A stretch of DNA of 64,000 bases from JAGNRR01 sp964389575 (lineage in GTDB: Bacteria > Bacteroidota > Bacteroidia > Chitinophagales > Chitinophagaceae). The stretch covers positions 5,631 through 69,630 of the forward strand of contig CAYMFF010000005.1 in the NCBI GenBank assembly GCA_964389575.1, in the 5' to 3' direction. The notes below the pieces were generated by a model. It was given only the letters and a program-made list of their open reading frames with translations. It was not told where the DNA came from and did no database searches. Position numbers and translations under genes: made by a program. Positions 51,054 through 60,704 of the stretch are shown one piece after another (the stretch's first letter is position 1; every line of letters starts with the position of its first letter).

Positions 51054-52292
51054 ATGAAATATTTTAAATTAATAGCACTAATTTTTGCCATCGGCCTTTT
51101 TTCTTCTTGTCTAAAAAATGAAAACCTAAAAAAGTATAGTTATTACACACCAATATATGCTACTGCGCAAGAAGTGCAAGATAATGTGAAAAATACACCA
51201 CCACGCGCCATAGAAAATATGGGTAATATGATCGTGTATAACAATTATATTTTGGCCGTTGAGCAAACCAAAGGAATTCATATTATAGATGCTAGTAGCT
51301 CCTCAGTTCCGACGAAAGTTGGCTTTATTCCAATACCGGGAAATCAAAATATGGCAGTTCGTAATAATTATTTATATGCGGATAGTTATATGGATTTGTT
51401 CATTATTGATATCAGTAATCTTCAAAACATAAAATTAGCTGCTGTGAAATCAGGAGTATTTAAAAGTCAAGAATGGATTATGGGTCATCAGATGGATCAG
51501 AATCATGTGATTGTTGATTGGGTGAAAAGGGATACAACCATTACTGAAGAATACGCAAATGGACCTATGGCAGAGAATGGAGGAGGAATAATATTTTTTA
51601 GTAGTGTGGCGGCACAGAATTTTGATGCTGGTGGTGGAAATTCTACGAGTGGTAGTATGGCTCGTTTTACACTGGTCAACGATTATTTGTATGCGGTAGA
51701 TAATTCTAAGTTGTATAGCTTTAGTTTGTCCAATGCTACAGAGCCAAGCTTAAATAGTGAACAAAATATTGGTTGGGGTATTGAAACTATTTATCCTTTT
51801 AAAAATAATTTATTCATTGGGTCTAATACGGGTATGGTAATTTATAATATCAACAATCCAGGTCAACCAAATTATGAAGGCGGTTTTAGCCATGCAACTG
51901 CTTGTGATCCCGTCATTGCAAATGATAAATATGCTTTCGTAACCTTACGTGGTGGCACGCGCTGTAATGATGCAGATAACCAATTAGATGTGCTGAATGT
52001 AGAGAATGTAAAAACGCCTAGATTATTAAAAACGTATTCCATGACCAATCCATATGGTTTGAGTCTAAGTGGAAACATTTTGTTCATTTGTGATGGCAGA
52101 GCCGGATTGCGAGTTCTAGATGCTACGGATGTACAAAATATAAAAGAGAAAAAAAGAATAAAAGACATTGGTGTAGCTACCGATGTTATTACTATCGGCA
52201 ACAGAGCGTATGTTATTACCCAAGAAGACATTCAAATTTATAAGTTTTCTTCAGCAACCGATATAAGTCTTCAAGGAAAATTGAGCAAGTAA
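51054..52292 (+). CDS. LVIVD-repeat lipoprotein
   Basis: 412 residues from the ATG at 51054 (a TTG two codons earlier is in frame). Lipoprotein signal with FSSC. The body consists of LVIVD-type beta-propeller repeats: YILAVEQTKGIHIIDASSSS, LYADSYMDLFIIDISNLQ, LFIGSNTGMVIYNINNPGQP and ILFICDGRAGLRVLDATDVQ. These are likely surface propellers of Bacteroidota with unknown ligands. The stop overlaps the next start (TAATGA), so it is co-translated with the small barrel-like protein after it. Confidence 0.9.
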   Translation: MKYFKLIALIFAIGLFSSCLKNENLKKYSYYTPIYATAQEVQDNVKNTPPRAIENMGNMIVYNNYILAVEQTKGIHIIDASSSSVPTKVGFIPIPGNQNMAVRNNYLYADSYMDLFIIDISNLQNIKLAAVKSGVFKSQEWIMGHQMDQNHVIVDWVKRDTTITEEYANGPMAENGGGIIFFSSVAAQNFDAGGGNSTSGSMARFTLVNDYLYAVDNSKLYSFSLSNATEPSLNSEQNIGWGIETIYPFKNNLFIGSNTGMVIYNINNPGQPNYEGGFSHATACDPVIANDKYAFVTLRGGTRCNDADNQLDVLNVENVKTPRLLKTYSMTNPYGLSLSGNILFICDGRAGLRVLDATDVQNIKEKKRIKDIGVATDVITIGNRAYVITQEDIQIYKFSSATDISLQGKLSK

Positions 52293-52870
52293 TGAGACAC
52301 ATCCTCTTAGTGGTAATAATTACTTTATTGTCTTTCAATCTTACTGCTCAGCGACAAGATGAGTCGCGTTTTAGCTATGGCGGAATGCAACAATTGGGCA
52401 TCATAGTAGAAGCAGACCGAGTGCGTGCTCTACCCAATCTAATTAATGGGATACGCTTTGATAATTGGTTTGCGGGTATTGGTGTGGCCTATGAATTAGA
52501 TGCGGGTTGGTGGCGGAATGAGCGCGTTAGTACCATGCCATTATACCTTGATGTGCGGCATTACTTTTTTAAGAAGAAATGGGTTTTTGCATTAGCCGAT
52601 GTGGGCACTAATTTAATAGTAGGTAATGAATGGATGCAAGATGACAACTGGAACCGCTATCGTAAAAAAGTGGGCTATTACGCTAATGTGGGTGGTGGTA
52701 TCAAAGCACGATTAGGCCGTGAAACATTTTATTCATTTGATGTGTCTTACAATTTTAAGCAAACCCGCTATGAACATGATCAGCAAAATGCTGTAAATCT
52801 TTGGGAGGAAGAGTCAAATAACTTTAAGCAACAAAGAATCTTAATTCGTTTAGGGATAGAGATTAAGTAA
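52292..52870 (+). CDS. Small outer-membrane-like protein co-translated with the LVIVD protein
   Basis: 192 residues with a signal peptide (MRHILLVVIITLLSFNLTAQ). The rest alternates as beta-strands with aromatic ends (WFAGIGVAYELDAGWW, YANVGGGIKARLGRET, ILIRLGIEIK), consistent with an eight-stranded barrel. It shares one base with the preceding stop, so it probably works with that lipoprotein. No family recognised. Confidence 0.68.
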   Translation: MRHILLVVIITLLSFNLTAQRQDESRFSYGGMQQLGIIVEADRVRALPNLINGIRFDNWFAGIGVAYELDAGWWRNERVSTMPLYLDVRHYFFKKKWVFALADVGTNLIVGNEWMQDDNWNRYRKKVGYYANVGGGIKARLGRETFYSFDVSYNFKQTRYEHDQQNAVNLWEEESNNFKQQRILIRLGIEIK

Positions 52871-53017
52871 TCACGTTTTTTAATTAATCAATGTTTAATT
52901 TTTTAGAGCTTTATTGAGCGCCTCTTTTGCATAGGTTAAAAGTGTTAAGAAAAACTAATGCTTATAATATCTTATTTTATCTTTCGTTAGAATAATTGAA
53001 CCTCTAAATTATTTTTA

Positions 53018-54025
53018 ATGAAAAACAACAAATTATTTCAATCTGCATTTCTTGCTTTTTTTCTTTTAGTCCTCGTTTCATTTGTGGCTTGTAATAAAAT
53101 TAATCTTGCTGATAATAATGTTTGGGGATTAAAACAAGCGCTTAAGAGTACGCCTCAAAAATTTTCGGGTCAAGCAGGACAGACTTGGAGCATAGAAGGC
53201 AACAAAGGAACCCGAATTCATTTTGGACCCAGTTCTTTTCGTGATAATAATGGAAATATCATAACCAACGGAACTATAGATATTTCCTTGGTGGAAATGC
53301 CAACAGCCAAGGACATGGTTTTAAATAACGTTACCACCATGGTGGGTACAAGTCAAATTTTACAAAGTGGCGGCTCAGTAGATTTACAAGTAAGCCAAAA
53401 CGGGAATCCGGTTCTTGCAGGTTCAGGGATTGGGATTGATTTCAGACAAGATGGTCCTAATACAGATACTATGTTGCTGTTTCAAGGTGGGTTGTCGTCT
53501 TTTCAAGGCGGAGGCAGACAGATTCAACAAACTAGTCAGTCCTCATCAGATTCTGCCAATGGTATTATTTCATGGTTTGAGCCCGGGAGAAATCCACAAG
53601 GTGGAACCACCCTTGATCCAGCCAATATGATTGACTATTACGCCTTTGATGATTTGACGCATTTTAACTACATCAATTGTGATATATTTTATAATGATGC
53701 ACGCCCCCAAACAAGTGTGAGCCTAAATCTCAGTGGTGTTGACTTACCTTTTTATAGTGCTTCAGGTTATATATTGCTTAACGAAATCAATGCTGTTATT
53801 CCTATTCAACAAAATGATATGAACAGTTTGAACACAATTAGTCTGAGTAGTGGGCTGACTATTCCAATTGGTATGAAGGCAACTATTATTGCTCTAGCAA
53901 AAGTAGATGGCAACTATTATTTTGCTAAAAAAGAAAACGAAACGCTACGCTCAAATTATAAATCCAATATGTCTTTGAATGAAATGACGCTGGCAGAAAT
54001 AAAACGAGCAATTACAAATCTTTAA
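53018..54025 (+). CDS. Lipoprotein with ZU5-like beta domain, unknown function
   Basis: 335 residues. Lipoprotein signal with lipobox FVAC. Residues about 40-120 have the pattern GTRIHFGPSSFRDNNGNIIT followed by GTIDISLVEM, seen in ZU5-like or carboxypeptidase-regulatory-like domains of secreted Bacteroidota proteins. The central part is Gly/Ser/Gln-rich and low in complexity (FQGGGRQIQQTSQSSS), the C-terminal part beta-rich with ILLNEINAVIPI. No enzyme motif. Single gene before prfA. Confidence 0.68.
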   Translation: MKNNKLFQSAFLAFFLLVLVSFVACNKINLADNNVWGLKQALKSTPQKFSGQAGQTWSIEGNKGTRIHFGPSSFRDNNGNIITNGTIDISLVEMPTAKDMVLNNVTTMVGTSQILQSGGSVDLQVSQNGNPVLAGSGIGIDFRQDGPNTDTMLLFQGGLSSFQGGGRQIQQTSQSSSDSANGIISWFEPGRNPQGGTTLDPANMIDYYAFDDLTHFNYINCDIFYNDARPQTSVSLNLSGVDLPFYSASGYILLNEINAVIPIQQNDMNSLNTISLSSGLTIPIGMKATIIALAKVDGNYYFAKKENETLRSNYKSNMSLNEMTLAEIKRAITNL

Positions 54026-54077
54026 ACTCTTCTTTATTAGAATCTTAGAATAAGCATTTTTAAGAAAATTATTCTCG

Positions 54078-54085
54078 TATTTTTG
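54078..54085 (+). promoter_or_regulatory. -7 promoter box of prfA
   Basis: TATTTTTG, ten bases before the ATG at 54096. No TTG at -33. Confidence 0.4.
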
Positions 54086-54095
54086 TGTTCATCTT

Positions 54096-55166
54096 ATGCT
54101 AGACAAACTAGAAGCGATCAACGCAAAATTTAATGACATTGGTGTTTCACTAACCAATCCTGATGTGGTAAGTGATCAGAAGAAGTTTATGGCACTGAGC
54201 AAAGAGTATAGTAAGCTAGAGAAGATTGTAAAAAAACATCAGGCTTACAAAAAATGTTTAGATAGCTTAGAGTTTGCCAAAGAAGTATTGAACGAAGAAC
54301 AAGATGAAGAGTTACGAGATTTAGCAAAAGCTGATATTGCTCCGCTAGAAAAAGAAAAAGAAGAACTGGAAGATACTATTCAGCAAATGCTCATACCCAA
54401 AGATCCGCAGGATGAAAAAAACGTAGTATTAGAAGTAAGAGCCGGAACGGGTGGAGACGAGGCAAGTATTTTTGCCGGCGATTTAGTGCGGATGTATATA
54501 AAGTATGCCGAAAAACAAGGTTGGAAAGTGGAAATGCTTTCTAGCAACGACGGTACTAGCGGTGGCTACAAAGAAGCAATTTTGCAAATAAACGGCGACG
54601 ATGTGTATGGTACTATGAAATATGAAAGTGGCGTGCATCGAGTACAACGCGTGCCAGCTACAGAAACGCAAGGTCGAGTGCACACGTCAGCGGCTACCGT
54701 AGCTGCTATGCCAGAGGCGGAAGAAATAGATTTTGAACTTAAAGAAAGCGATGTAAAAATGGAAACTTCGCGTAGTGGTGGTGCCGGAGGTCAGAATGTA
54801 AATAAGGTAGAAACTAAGGTACAATTGACGCACGTACCAACCGGCACAGTTGTGGTATGTTCTATTGATCGTACGCAGTTGGGAAATAGAATTCGTGCAA
54901 TGGAAATGTTGCGCTCTAAATTATATGAAGCAGAAGTGCGTAAGCATGAAGATGCAATAGCTGGCCAGCGAAAGACATTGGTAAGTAGTGGTGATCGTTC
55001 TGCAAAAATCAGAACTTACAATTGGCCACAAGGAAGAATTACAGATCATCGCATAGGAAAAACGATGTATAATTTGGATGCATTCGTAAATGGCGATTTA
55101 CAAGAAATGATAGACGCTCTCATGTTTGCTGAAAATGCAGAAAAAATGAAAGCAGGGCAAAACTAA
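54096..55166 (+). CDS. prfA: Peptide chain release factor 1
   Basis: 356 residues, full length. Ends translation at UAA and UAG. The stop-codon recognition motif PAT (in RVPATETQGRVH) marks RF1 and not RF2 (which has SPF), and the peptidyl-tRNA hydrolysis motif GGQ is in RSGGAGGQNVNKVET. N-terminal helical domain about 1-100. A monocistronic gene with no hemK/prmC neighbour. Confidence 0.98.
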   Translation: MLDKLEAINAKFNDIGVSLTNPDVVSDQKKFMALSKEYSKLEKIVKKHQAYKKCLDSLEFAKEVLNEEQDEELRDLAKADIAPLEKEKEELEDTIQQMLIPKDPQDEKNVVLEVRAGTGGDEASIFAGDLVRMYIKYAEKQGWKVEMLSSNDGTSGGYKEAILQINGDDVYGTMKYESGVHRVQRVPATETQGRVHTSAATVAAMPEAEEIDFELKESDVKMETSRSGGAGGQNVNKVETKVQLTHVPTGTVVVCSIDRTQLGNRIRAMEMLRSKLYEAEVRKHEDAIAGQRKTLVSSGDRSAKIRTYNWPQGRITDHRIGKTMYNLDAFVNGDLQEMIDALMFAENAEKMKAGQN

Positions 55167-55208
55167 ATACCCAACCTAAAGTTTGTTTTCTACGTCTTTC
55201 TATTAATT

Positions 55209-57020
55209 ATGAAAACTCCTATTCTTTTTCTTACTCTTTTTCTTTGTTCTTTTTGGGCAAATTCACAAACACTTTATGTAGATAGTACAGCTGCTCTAGG
55301 TGGTAATGGAGGTAGTTGGGCCACAGCATTCTCAGAACTTTCTGATGCACTTGATTCTGCTTGGCAGAATCCGGCCATTGAGGCTGTTTATGTAGCTAAG
55401 GGAACGTATTATCCTGCGCATAGACCGTATGAAATGAACTCGTCCAGAGTGGGTGTTGAGTTTTTTGGAGGTCCTAATGAAAATGTTACCTTTCATATTC
55501 GTACTGGTTTAGAAATGCTTGGAGGGTTTCCGAATGGTGGCGGTTTTCGCGCGCCGAACTTAAATGAGACTACACTTGATGGCTTGTTGCCTAATGGAGA
55601 CACGGTTTATAGGGTTTGTTATATTGATAGTTCTGATAATTGGACTTCAGTGAATGATACTACAATCGTAAATGGTTTTACAATAAAACATGGAAGTATT
55701 AGAGATTTTAACAATGTAGCTCATGTTAATGGTAACGGGTGGTCACTAGTTCAATCAGGTGGCGTATTTATATCAAGCGGTAGTTTTTTATTAGAAGATA
55801 ACCGAGTTGTAGAGAATAATTCTGCTATCAGCATAGATGATGCCCATGGAATATTGCGCAATAATATTATTTCGAATAATGATTCTTTATTTGGAGGTAG
55901 TGCAGGTTGTGGAGGAGTTAACATATATTTCAGTAGTCTATTAATGGAGCAAAATATGATTACCAATAATAGTAGTAGAAATGTGGGTGCAATTAATTGT
56001 GAAAATTATACCAAATCACTTAGTATTATAAATAATCATATTGAAAATAATTGGGGAGACAATGCTGGTGGTGGTTTTTTATTTTTTGTTGATTTGATTT
56101 TTCAGGGTAATGTCATCAAAGGAAATAAAGGAATTGGTATTGGTGGTTTTGGTTTTTCAGCAGGTGTTGTACGGGAGAATTTATTCTTAAATAATTCGGC
56201 TAATATTGGAGCTGCTCAGCTTACTGGTCATTCTATTTTTGCCAATAATGTTGTTGTAGGTAATACAGGTTCACAAGCTGGAGGGATTTATACTCAGTTT
56301 GGAGATAGCCTTTTTGTGACTAATAATACGTTTGTTTCTAATTCAAATTTTGCAATACGAATTTGTTGTGGTGCCTCAAGTTTTTCCAACAATATTTTTA
56401 GTAATAACAGAAAAGACTTTGAGTGGAGTTCCGATGTTGACACTAGTCAATACATTTTTAGAAATAACTTACTACAAGATGATTCGATTCAATACAATAT
56501 AACAAACTACAAACCACTGGATAGTTTAGATAGTGATAATATTTATAATCAAAACCCGTTGTTTGTTGATATCAATGACCCACTCGGTCCTGATGGTATT
56601 TTCGGTACCGCAGATGATGGACTTCATTTAGCAGGTAATAGCCCTTGCATAGATGCGGGTAATAATGCTCTTATTTCTATTGGTATTACAACAGATGTCA
56701 CGGGCGCTCCACGAATTAATAATGGCACGGTGAATATGGGCGCTTACGAAAGTATTGGGTGGCCCGTTTCGAATGAAGTATTAAATCCTATTGATGAGGG
56801 TATAAAAATATTTCCTAATCCTACGGCAGAAACCTTGCAGGTAAAAACACCAACTGATGGCGAGCTGTATATTTTGGATGCCTTAGGAAAAACAATACAT
56901 GGGATGAAACTAAAAAAAGGAATAAACAAAGCTGATGTCTCTGGGTTGAGTAAAGGGATCTATTTTTTAGAATTAAAAGATGACAAGCTTTCTAAAAAAG
57001 TGAAGTTTCTAAAAAACTAA
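55209..57020 (+). CDS. T9SS-exported parallel beta-helix protein
   Basis: 603 residues. Sec signal (about 1-19), then an N-terminal domain starting LYVDSTAALGGNGGSWATAF (choice-of-anchor-Q-like right-handed beta-helix start), about 350 residues of Asn-rich beta-helix rungs (FTIKHGSIRDF, LRNNIISNNDSLFG, IINNHIENNWGD), a calcium-type loop GPDGIFGTADDGLHLAG, and a C-terminal T9SS type A sorting domain of about 75 residues (IKIFPNPTAETLQVKT, KGIYFLELKDDK). It is exported to the surface by the Por machinery. Its stop overlaps the convergent desaturase stop. Confidence 0.92.
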   Translation: MKTPILFLTLFLCSFWANSQTLYVDSTAALGGNGGSWATAFSELSDALDSAWQNPAIEAVYVAKGTYYPAHRPYEMNSSRVGVEFFGGPNENVTFHIRTGLEMLGGFPNGGGFRAPNLNETTLDGLLPNGDTVYRVCYIDSSDNWTSVNDTTIVNGFTIKHGSIRDFNNVAHVNGNGWSLVQSGGVFISSGSFLLEDNRVVENNSAISIDDAHGILRNNIISNNDSLFGGSAGCGGVNIYFSSLLMEQNMITNNSSRNVGAINCENYTKSLSIINNHIENNWGDNAGGGFLFFVDLIFQGNVIKGNKGIGIGGFGFSAGVVRENLFLNNSANIGAAQLTGHSIFANNVVVGNTGSQAGGIYTQFGDSLFVTNNTFVSNSNFAIRICCGASSFSNNIFSNNRKDFEWSSDVDTSQYIFRNNLLQDDSIQYNITNYKPLDSLDSDNIYNQNPLFVDINDPLGPDGIFGTADDGLHLAGNSPCIDAGNNALISIGITTDVTGAPRINNGTVNMGAYESIGWPVSNEVLNPIDEGIKIFPNPTAETLQVKTPTDGELYILDALGKTIHGMKLKKGINKADVSGLSKGIYFLELKDDKLSKKVKFLKN

Positions 57021-57994
57021 ATACCCAACCACTTAAATTCATATTGTTTTTCGGGTATCACAATGCGCTCAGAAATTCTTTCTAAACGATCGGGCAATGC
57101 CATTAGATAATCCCGGGCTTTTTCTGCAGTATCATTCAATCCGCTGATGCTATCAATATTCCAATCTTTTAGTAGCGAACGAAGGATGTCTACATAATCT
57201 TGTGAAGTATAAACCATTTTTCGTTGTGCCGCATCAGAAAAATGCTTGAACAGATCTCCTATTTGGCCGCCCGTTTCGCGCATAAAATGTGCTGGCATTG
57301 CAATTTTTTTGCGCATCATATCTTCAAAAGCGAGTATCATTTCACTAGCATCAATTTCTAGAATATGTTTTACAAAATCTTTATACGCTCTTGCATGGCG
57401 CGCTTCATCCGCCGCGATGACACCACACATTTTAGCCAATAAAGTATTGCCTGATTTTTTTACCAATCCGGCCACTCGTCTGTGGGACACATTGGTTGCT
57501 AACTCTTGAAAACTGGTATATATAAAATTTCGGTAAGGATCATGGTCTGTTCCAATGTCAAACCCGTCAGCGATTAAATGTTGAGTAGATGCTTCAAATT
57601 CCCGCATATTCACTCGGCCGCTTAAATAAAGATATTTATTTAATAAATCGCCATGACGATTTTCTTCTGCAGTCCAGGCGCGTACCCATTTCGACCATCC
57701 GTTATTACCCTTTTGGTCTACACCTTCAATATTCATTAACCATGACTCATAGCTTGGCAAGGCTTCTTCGGTAACAGTATCACCGATGAGCACCGCAAAT
57801 AAATCATAATCTATTTCTTTGGCTAATGCTTGAAGTTCTTCTACTTCATCAAAAAAAGTTTCGCGGCTACTATCAGGAAGAAGATCAGCAGGCTGCCAAT
57901 TTTCTTCAATCGGTTTTAAATATTTGCTCATAAAGTCTGGCATCGATTTTTCAATCGTTTGCATTACTTCGAGTCGAATGTTGGACAGTTTCAA
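57017..57994 (-). CDS. Acyl-ACP desaturase (stearoyl-ACP Delta9 desaturase type)
   Basis: 325 residues, soluble di-iron enzyme of the plant-type FA_desaturase_2 family. The two iron-binding motifs EENRHGDLLNKYLYL and DEARHARAYKDFV are present (E-x2-H pairs). Introduces a double bond into saturated acyl-ACP for membrane lipids. The start is uncertain: a TTG at 57994 gives MKLSNIRLEVMQ, and I favour it because the RLEVM segment looks family-like; an ATG at 57964 is the alternative. Convergent with the T9SS gene, with stops overlapping. Confidence 0.92.
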   Translation of the reverse strand: MKLSNIRLEVMQTIEKSMPDFMSKYLKPIEENWQPADLLPDSSRETFFDEVEELQALAKEIDYDLFAVLIGDTVTEEALPSYESWLMNIEGVDQKGNNGWSKWVRAWTAEENRHGDLLNKYLYLSGRVNMREFEASTQHLIADGFDIGTDHDPYRNFIYTSFQELATNVSHRRVAGLVKKSGNTLLAKMCGVIAADEARHARAYKDFVKHILEIDASEMILAFEDMMRKKIAMPAHFMRETGGQIGDLFKHFSDAAQRKMVYTSQDYVDILRSLLKDWNIDSISGLNDTAEKARDYLMALPDRLERISERIVIPEKQYEFKWLGI

Positions 57995-58050
57995 GTCGTG
58001 AAAATACGATAGGATTCGTGAAGCATTCTATCTTCTTGTTAATTAAATAA

Positions 58051-59814
58051 TTATTTGAGTTTCAACCTCTTCTCAGCACTACCGTCGCTATACATATAAA
58101 TTTGAATTTCATTATCTCTTGCATCGGTCTCTCTACCCAGAATGTCCACGATTTTTAGTAATTTTTTTGAGCGAATATGGGTAGTATTCTTAATGCTAGT
58201 AGGCGACTGAGGGAATAGATAATATTCGTATTCGGCGCGCTCAGGAGCCAGTTGCATTGCATCAGCATTTTCAGCACGAACATAGAATTTTACATCTTTA
58301 CCATTGCCAAGAAAAGGAATCGGCGCTGTATAGATTCCATCATTCGATGTTAGGTCGCCATTGGTGCCATCATCATACATTGTAAATTGTTTGAATTTTG
58401 AAGCTTGTTTAGTAGTTGTTGCCATGACGGACACACTATTTTCATTAAAAACTTCAGCGGTAATTGTATTGCCCAAAATTGTTACGTTGTTGATGGTTGG
58501 TGGGATTTGTGAAATTTCAGATTGATTGGATAGGAAATTGGCTCTTTCATAAACTGCTTCGGTTATTCCACCATAACCCCAACCAAAAATTGGAAATATA
58601 ATCCATTCGATATAAGGTGAAGATGTCGCGCTAGAAAATTTAGACATATCAAACCGTTTGAAGGTATCTGCAACTGCCGCGGGTTGGGCCAACGCTTGAA
58701 TTCGATTAATGTTGTTTCTAATTACCGTAGTATCGGTAGACTCTTTTAATATAGTTCTTAGGTGAGCGGTGTATTGTTTTCTCCAACGAGTATCGTTCAT
58801 TATTTTATCTACTAGCGGTGTGCCGTTGGGAATATTGTAAGGGTCTAATTCGTAATGTCTCGATTGAATATTGTTGAAGCTTAAACCTAGCAAGGCACCA
58901 ATATAACTTTCGCTAAGGTCCCAAGGAATCATTTGAAACTGTCCGTCTTTGGTTTTGTATAAATAGTAGTTATGAATCACATCCATATTATAAGCATCTA
59001 CATTGAGCAAAACATGGTTTACGGCAAACGCCCATAAAACACGGTCTACATTTAATACACTATCAATATGCGTAAAATGATTATTTATAGTGTCAATTAA
59101 TCCGACCATATCACCCCATCCGTTATCAGATTTCAGCGTGTAATCATCGTAATAATCTGTAGAATCAGTTCCTTTCCAAACTAAATCAGGAGTGCCATTT
59201 GCCGAGCTGTTTCCACAAAAAACTTGGGCAGGATCACATTTAAAAAGTGTTCCATTTTTTTCGTCAAAATGTTTTTCCAAAAATTGTTTATTAATAGATT
59301 CTGTATTTACGTAAAGTCCTAAATAGTCGCCTTGTACGTTTAGTTTCATTAGGTTTACTTCTGGTGAGGGAAGATATTTTCGATAGGTTTTAGAAGCGGT
59401 AAATTCTCGTACAAAAGTGGCATCGGTCCAAGCGTTTGCTAATTTTATTTTTTTGTAATCCATTATTTTCTGGCCCGATATCCAATGGTTCATATCTATA
59501 TTGTACGGAACCTTAGGAATGCTGTCATCGTTGGGCAAACAAAAAGTAGAATTCCCTTTATAACGAACGCCACAACTATCATAGGTTGTGCCATTTAAAG
59601 TTACAGAAGCCGGAATGCGGTATGAAGGATTATTAAAAAAACTGTTTTGAAGAATGCTGTGATAATTAGCATCTTGAAACTGTACATGAATCGTTCTTAA
59701 GGAGTCTTTGTCAAATAGGCCGCCCGGGGTATTGTATAAGTCTTGAGGGTTGTGAAGAATTTGTCCTTCACAGAAAAATGGGAAAAACATAACGATTAAA
59801 ACCAAGCGTTTCAT
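58051..59814 (-). CDS. CotH-like kinase-fold protein with C-terminal T9SS-type signal
   Basis: 587 residues. Signal peptide, then a CotH domain (about 40-400): RYKGNSTF, MDYKKIKLANAWTDATFVRE, GLYVNTESINKQFLEKHF and the active-site-like IPWDLSESYIG. CotH proteins phosphorylate protein partners in spores and are common extracellular proteins here. A beta-sandwich domain (about 430-540; DDGTNGDLTSNDGIYTA) and a C-terminal segment KIVDILGRETDARDNEIQIY, like T9SS sorting tails, follow. A -7-like TATCTTTA ends four bases before the ATG. Confidence 0.88.
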   Translation of the reverse strand: MKRLVLIVMFFPFFCEGQILHNPQDLYNTPGGLFDKDSLRTIHVQFQDANYHSILQNSFFNNPSYRIPASVTLNGTTYDSCGVRYKGNSTFCLPNDDSIPKVPYNIDMNHWISGQKIMDYKKIKLANAWTDATFVREFTASKTYRKYLPSPEVNLMKLNVQGDYLGLYVNTESINKQFLEKHFDEKNGTLFKCDPAQVFCGNSSANGTPDLVWKGTDSTDYYDDYTLKSDNGWGDMVGLIDTINNHFTHIDSVLNVDRVLWAFAVNHVLLNVDAYNMDVIHNYYLYKTKDGQFQMIPWDLSESYIGALLGLSFNNIQSRHYELDPYNIPNGTPLVDKIMNDTRWRKQYTAHLRTILKESTDTTVIRNNINRIQALAQPAAVADTFKRFDMSKFSSATSSPYIEWIIFPIFGWGYGGITEAVYERANFLSNQSEISQIPPTINNVTILGNTITAEVFNENSVSVMATTTKQASKFKQFTMYDDGTNGDLTSNDGIYTAPIPFLGNGKDVKFYVRAENADAMQLAPERAEYEYYLFPQSPTSIKNTTHIRSKKLLKIVDILGRETDARDNEIQIYMYSDGSAEKRLKLK

Positions 59815-59881
59815 CTTTTAAAGATAAGAAGAAGTTTTTTAGGTTGGTTTGAAGAATTAATGTGAGCCTTATTTGAGCTGA

Positions 59882-60688
59882 TTAAGAATTGTCAAAATAA
59901 AAGCATTTGATTTTATTCTTAATATAGAAATGGTTGGTTTCAAACTTAGATAATCCTTGAATGATGTATTCTATTTCACTAACACTGCAATCTTTTTTAT
60001 TCAGAATTATTAAGCCGTTTGTTTTTAGTTGTTTTGAATCTGAAAATCTTTCAGTACTCATTTTTAGAATATTAATGTAATAGTGATTACTATCTACCGA
60101 ATGGAGCCTGTAAATAAAACTTCGTTCTACACCTTGAAGGCCTTTATTTTTAATGGTCCACTTGTCACCAATTTGAATGGGTTTTTTGGGAAAGTTTGGG
60201 AAAAGAATAGCGATATCCATAAAGTTGTTCTCAAAGAAACTGCCATTTCGGTGTTCTACTTTTCCGAGGAGTTTGCCTTGTGAGTTTATCATGAACATAA
60301 GTTTTTTGTTCAAATACTTTTTAGCATCAGAATGAAAAAGTAATTCTGTTTGTTCCATTTCTACTTCATCTTTTTTGGAATCATAATTCGTTATTTGATT
60401 ATTTTCATTTATATGCAATTTTTGATCTAATACAGTAGCCCGCATAATCATATTGCCCGAATCTTCAGTTAATCGATGTAAAAACTTGTAACGGTTGAAA
60501 GAAGTAGAGAATAATCTAGAATTACCTCCAAGTCCGCCATGGTTCATACGTATTTCCGTGTCATTACTAAGGTTAAATTCTTGGTTAGAAACGAAATTAT
60601 ATTTCAGCAAGTATTTTTTATTATCACTATCGCTGCATGCGTTGAAAGCAATTGAAATAAAAAGAAAAATGCTTAAACGTAGGGGCAT
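59882..60688 (-). CDS. Lipoprotein of unknown function
   Basis: 268 residues with a lipoprotein signal (lipobox FNAC). The pattern KYLLKYNFVSNQEFNLSND, ILFPNFPKKPIQIGDKWTIK and repeated Lys/Asn-rich strands recall DUF6263-like proteins, which read as lipocalin-type beta barrels; this match is by memory and weak. It ends 17 bases after the M49 peptidase gene on the same strand, so it is probably in the same operon. Confidence 0.68.
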   Translation of the reverse strand: MPLRLSIFLFISIAFNACSDSDNKKYLLKYNFVSNQEFNLSNDTEIRMNHGGLGGNSRLFSTSFNRYKFLHRLTEDSGNMIMRATVLDQKLHINENNQITNYDSKKDEVEMEQTELLFHSDAKKYLNKKLMFMINSQGKLLGKVEHRNGSFFENNFMDIAILFPNFPKKPIQIGDKWTIKNKGLQGVERSFIYRLHSVDSNHYYINILKMSTERFSDSKQLKTNGLIILNKKDCSVSEIEYIIQGLSKFETNHFYIKNKIKCFYFDNS

Positions 60689-60704
60689 TTTAAAAAATGT
60701 AATC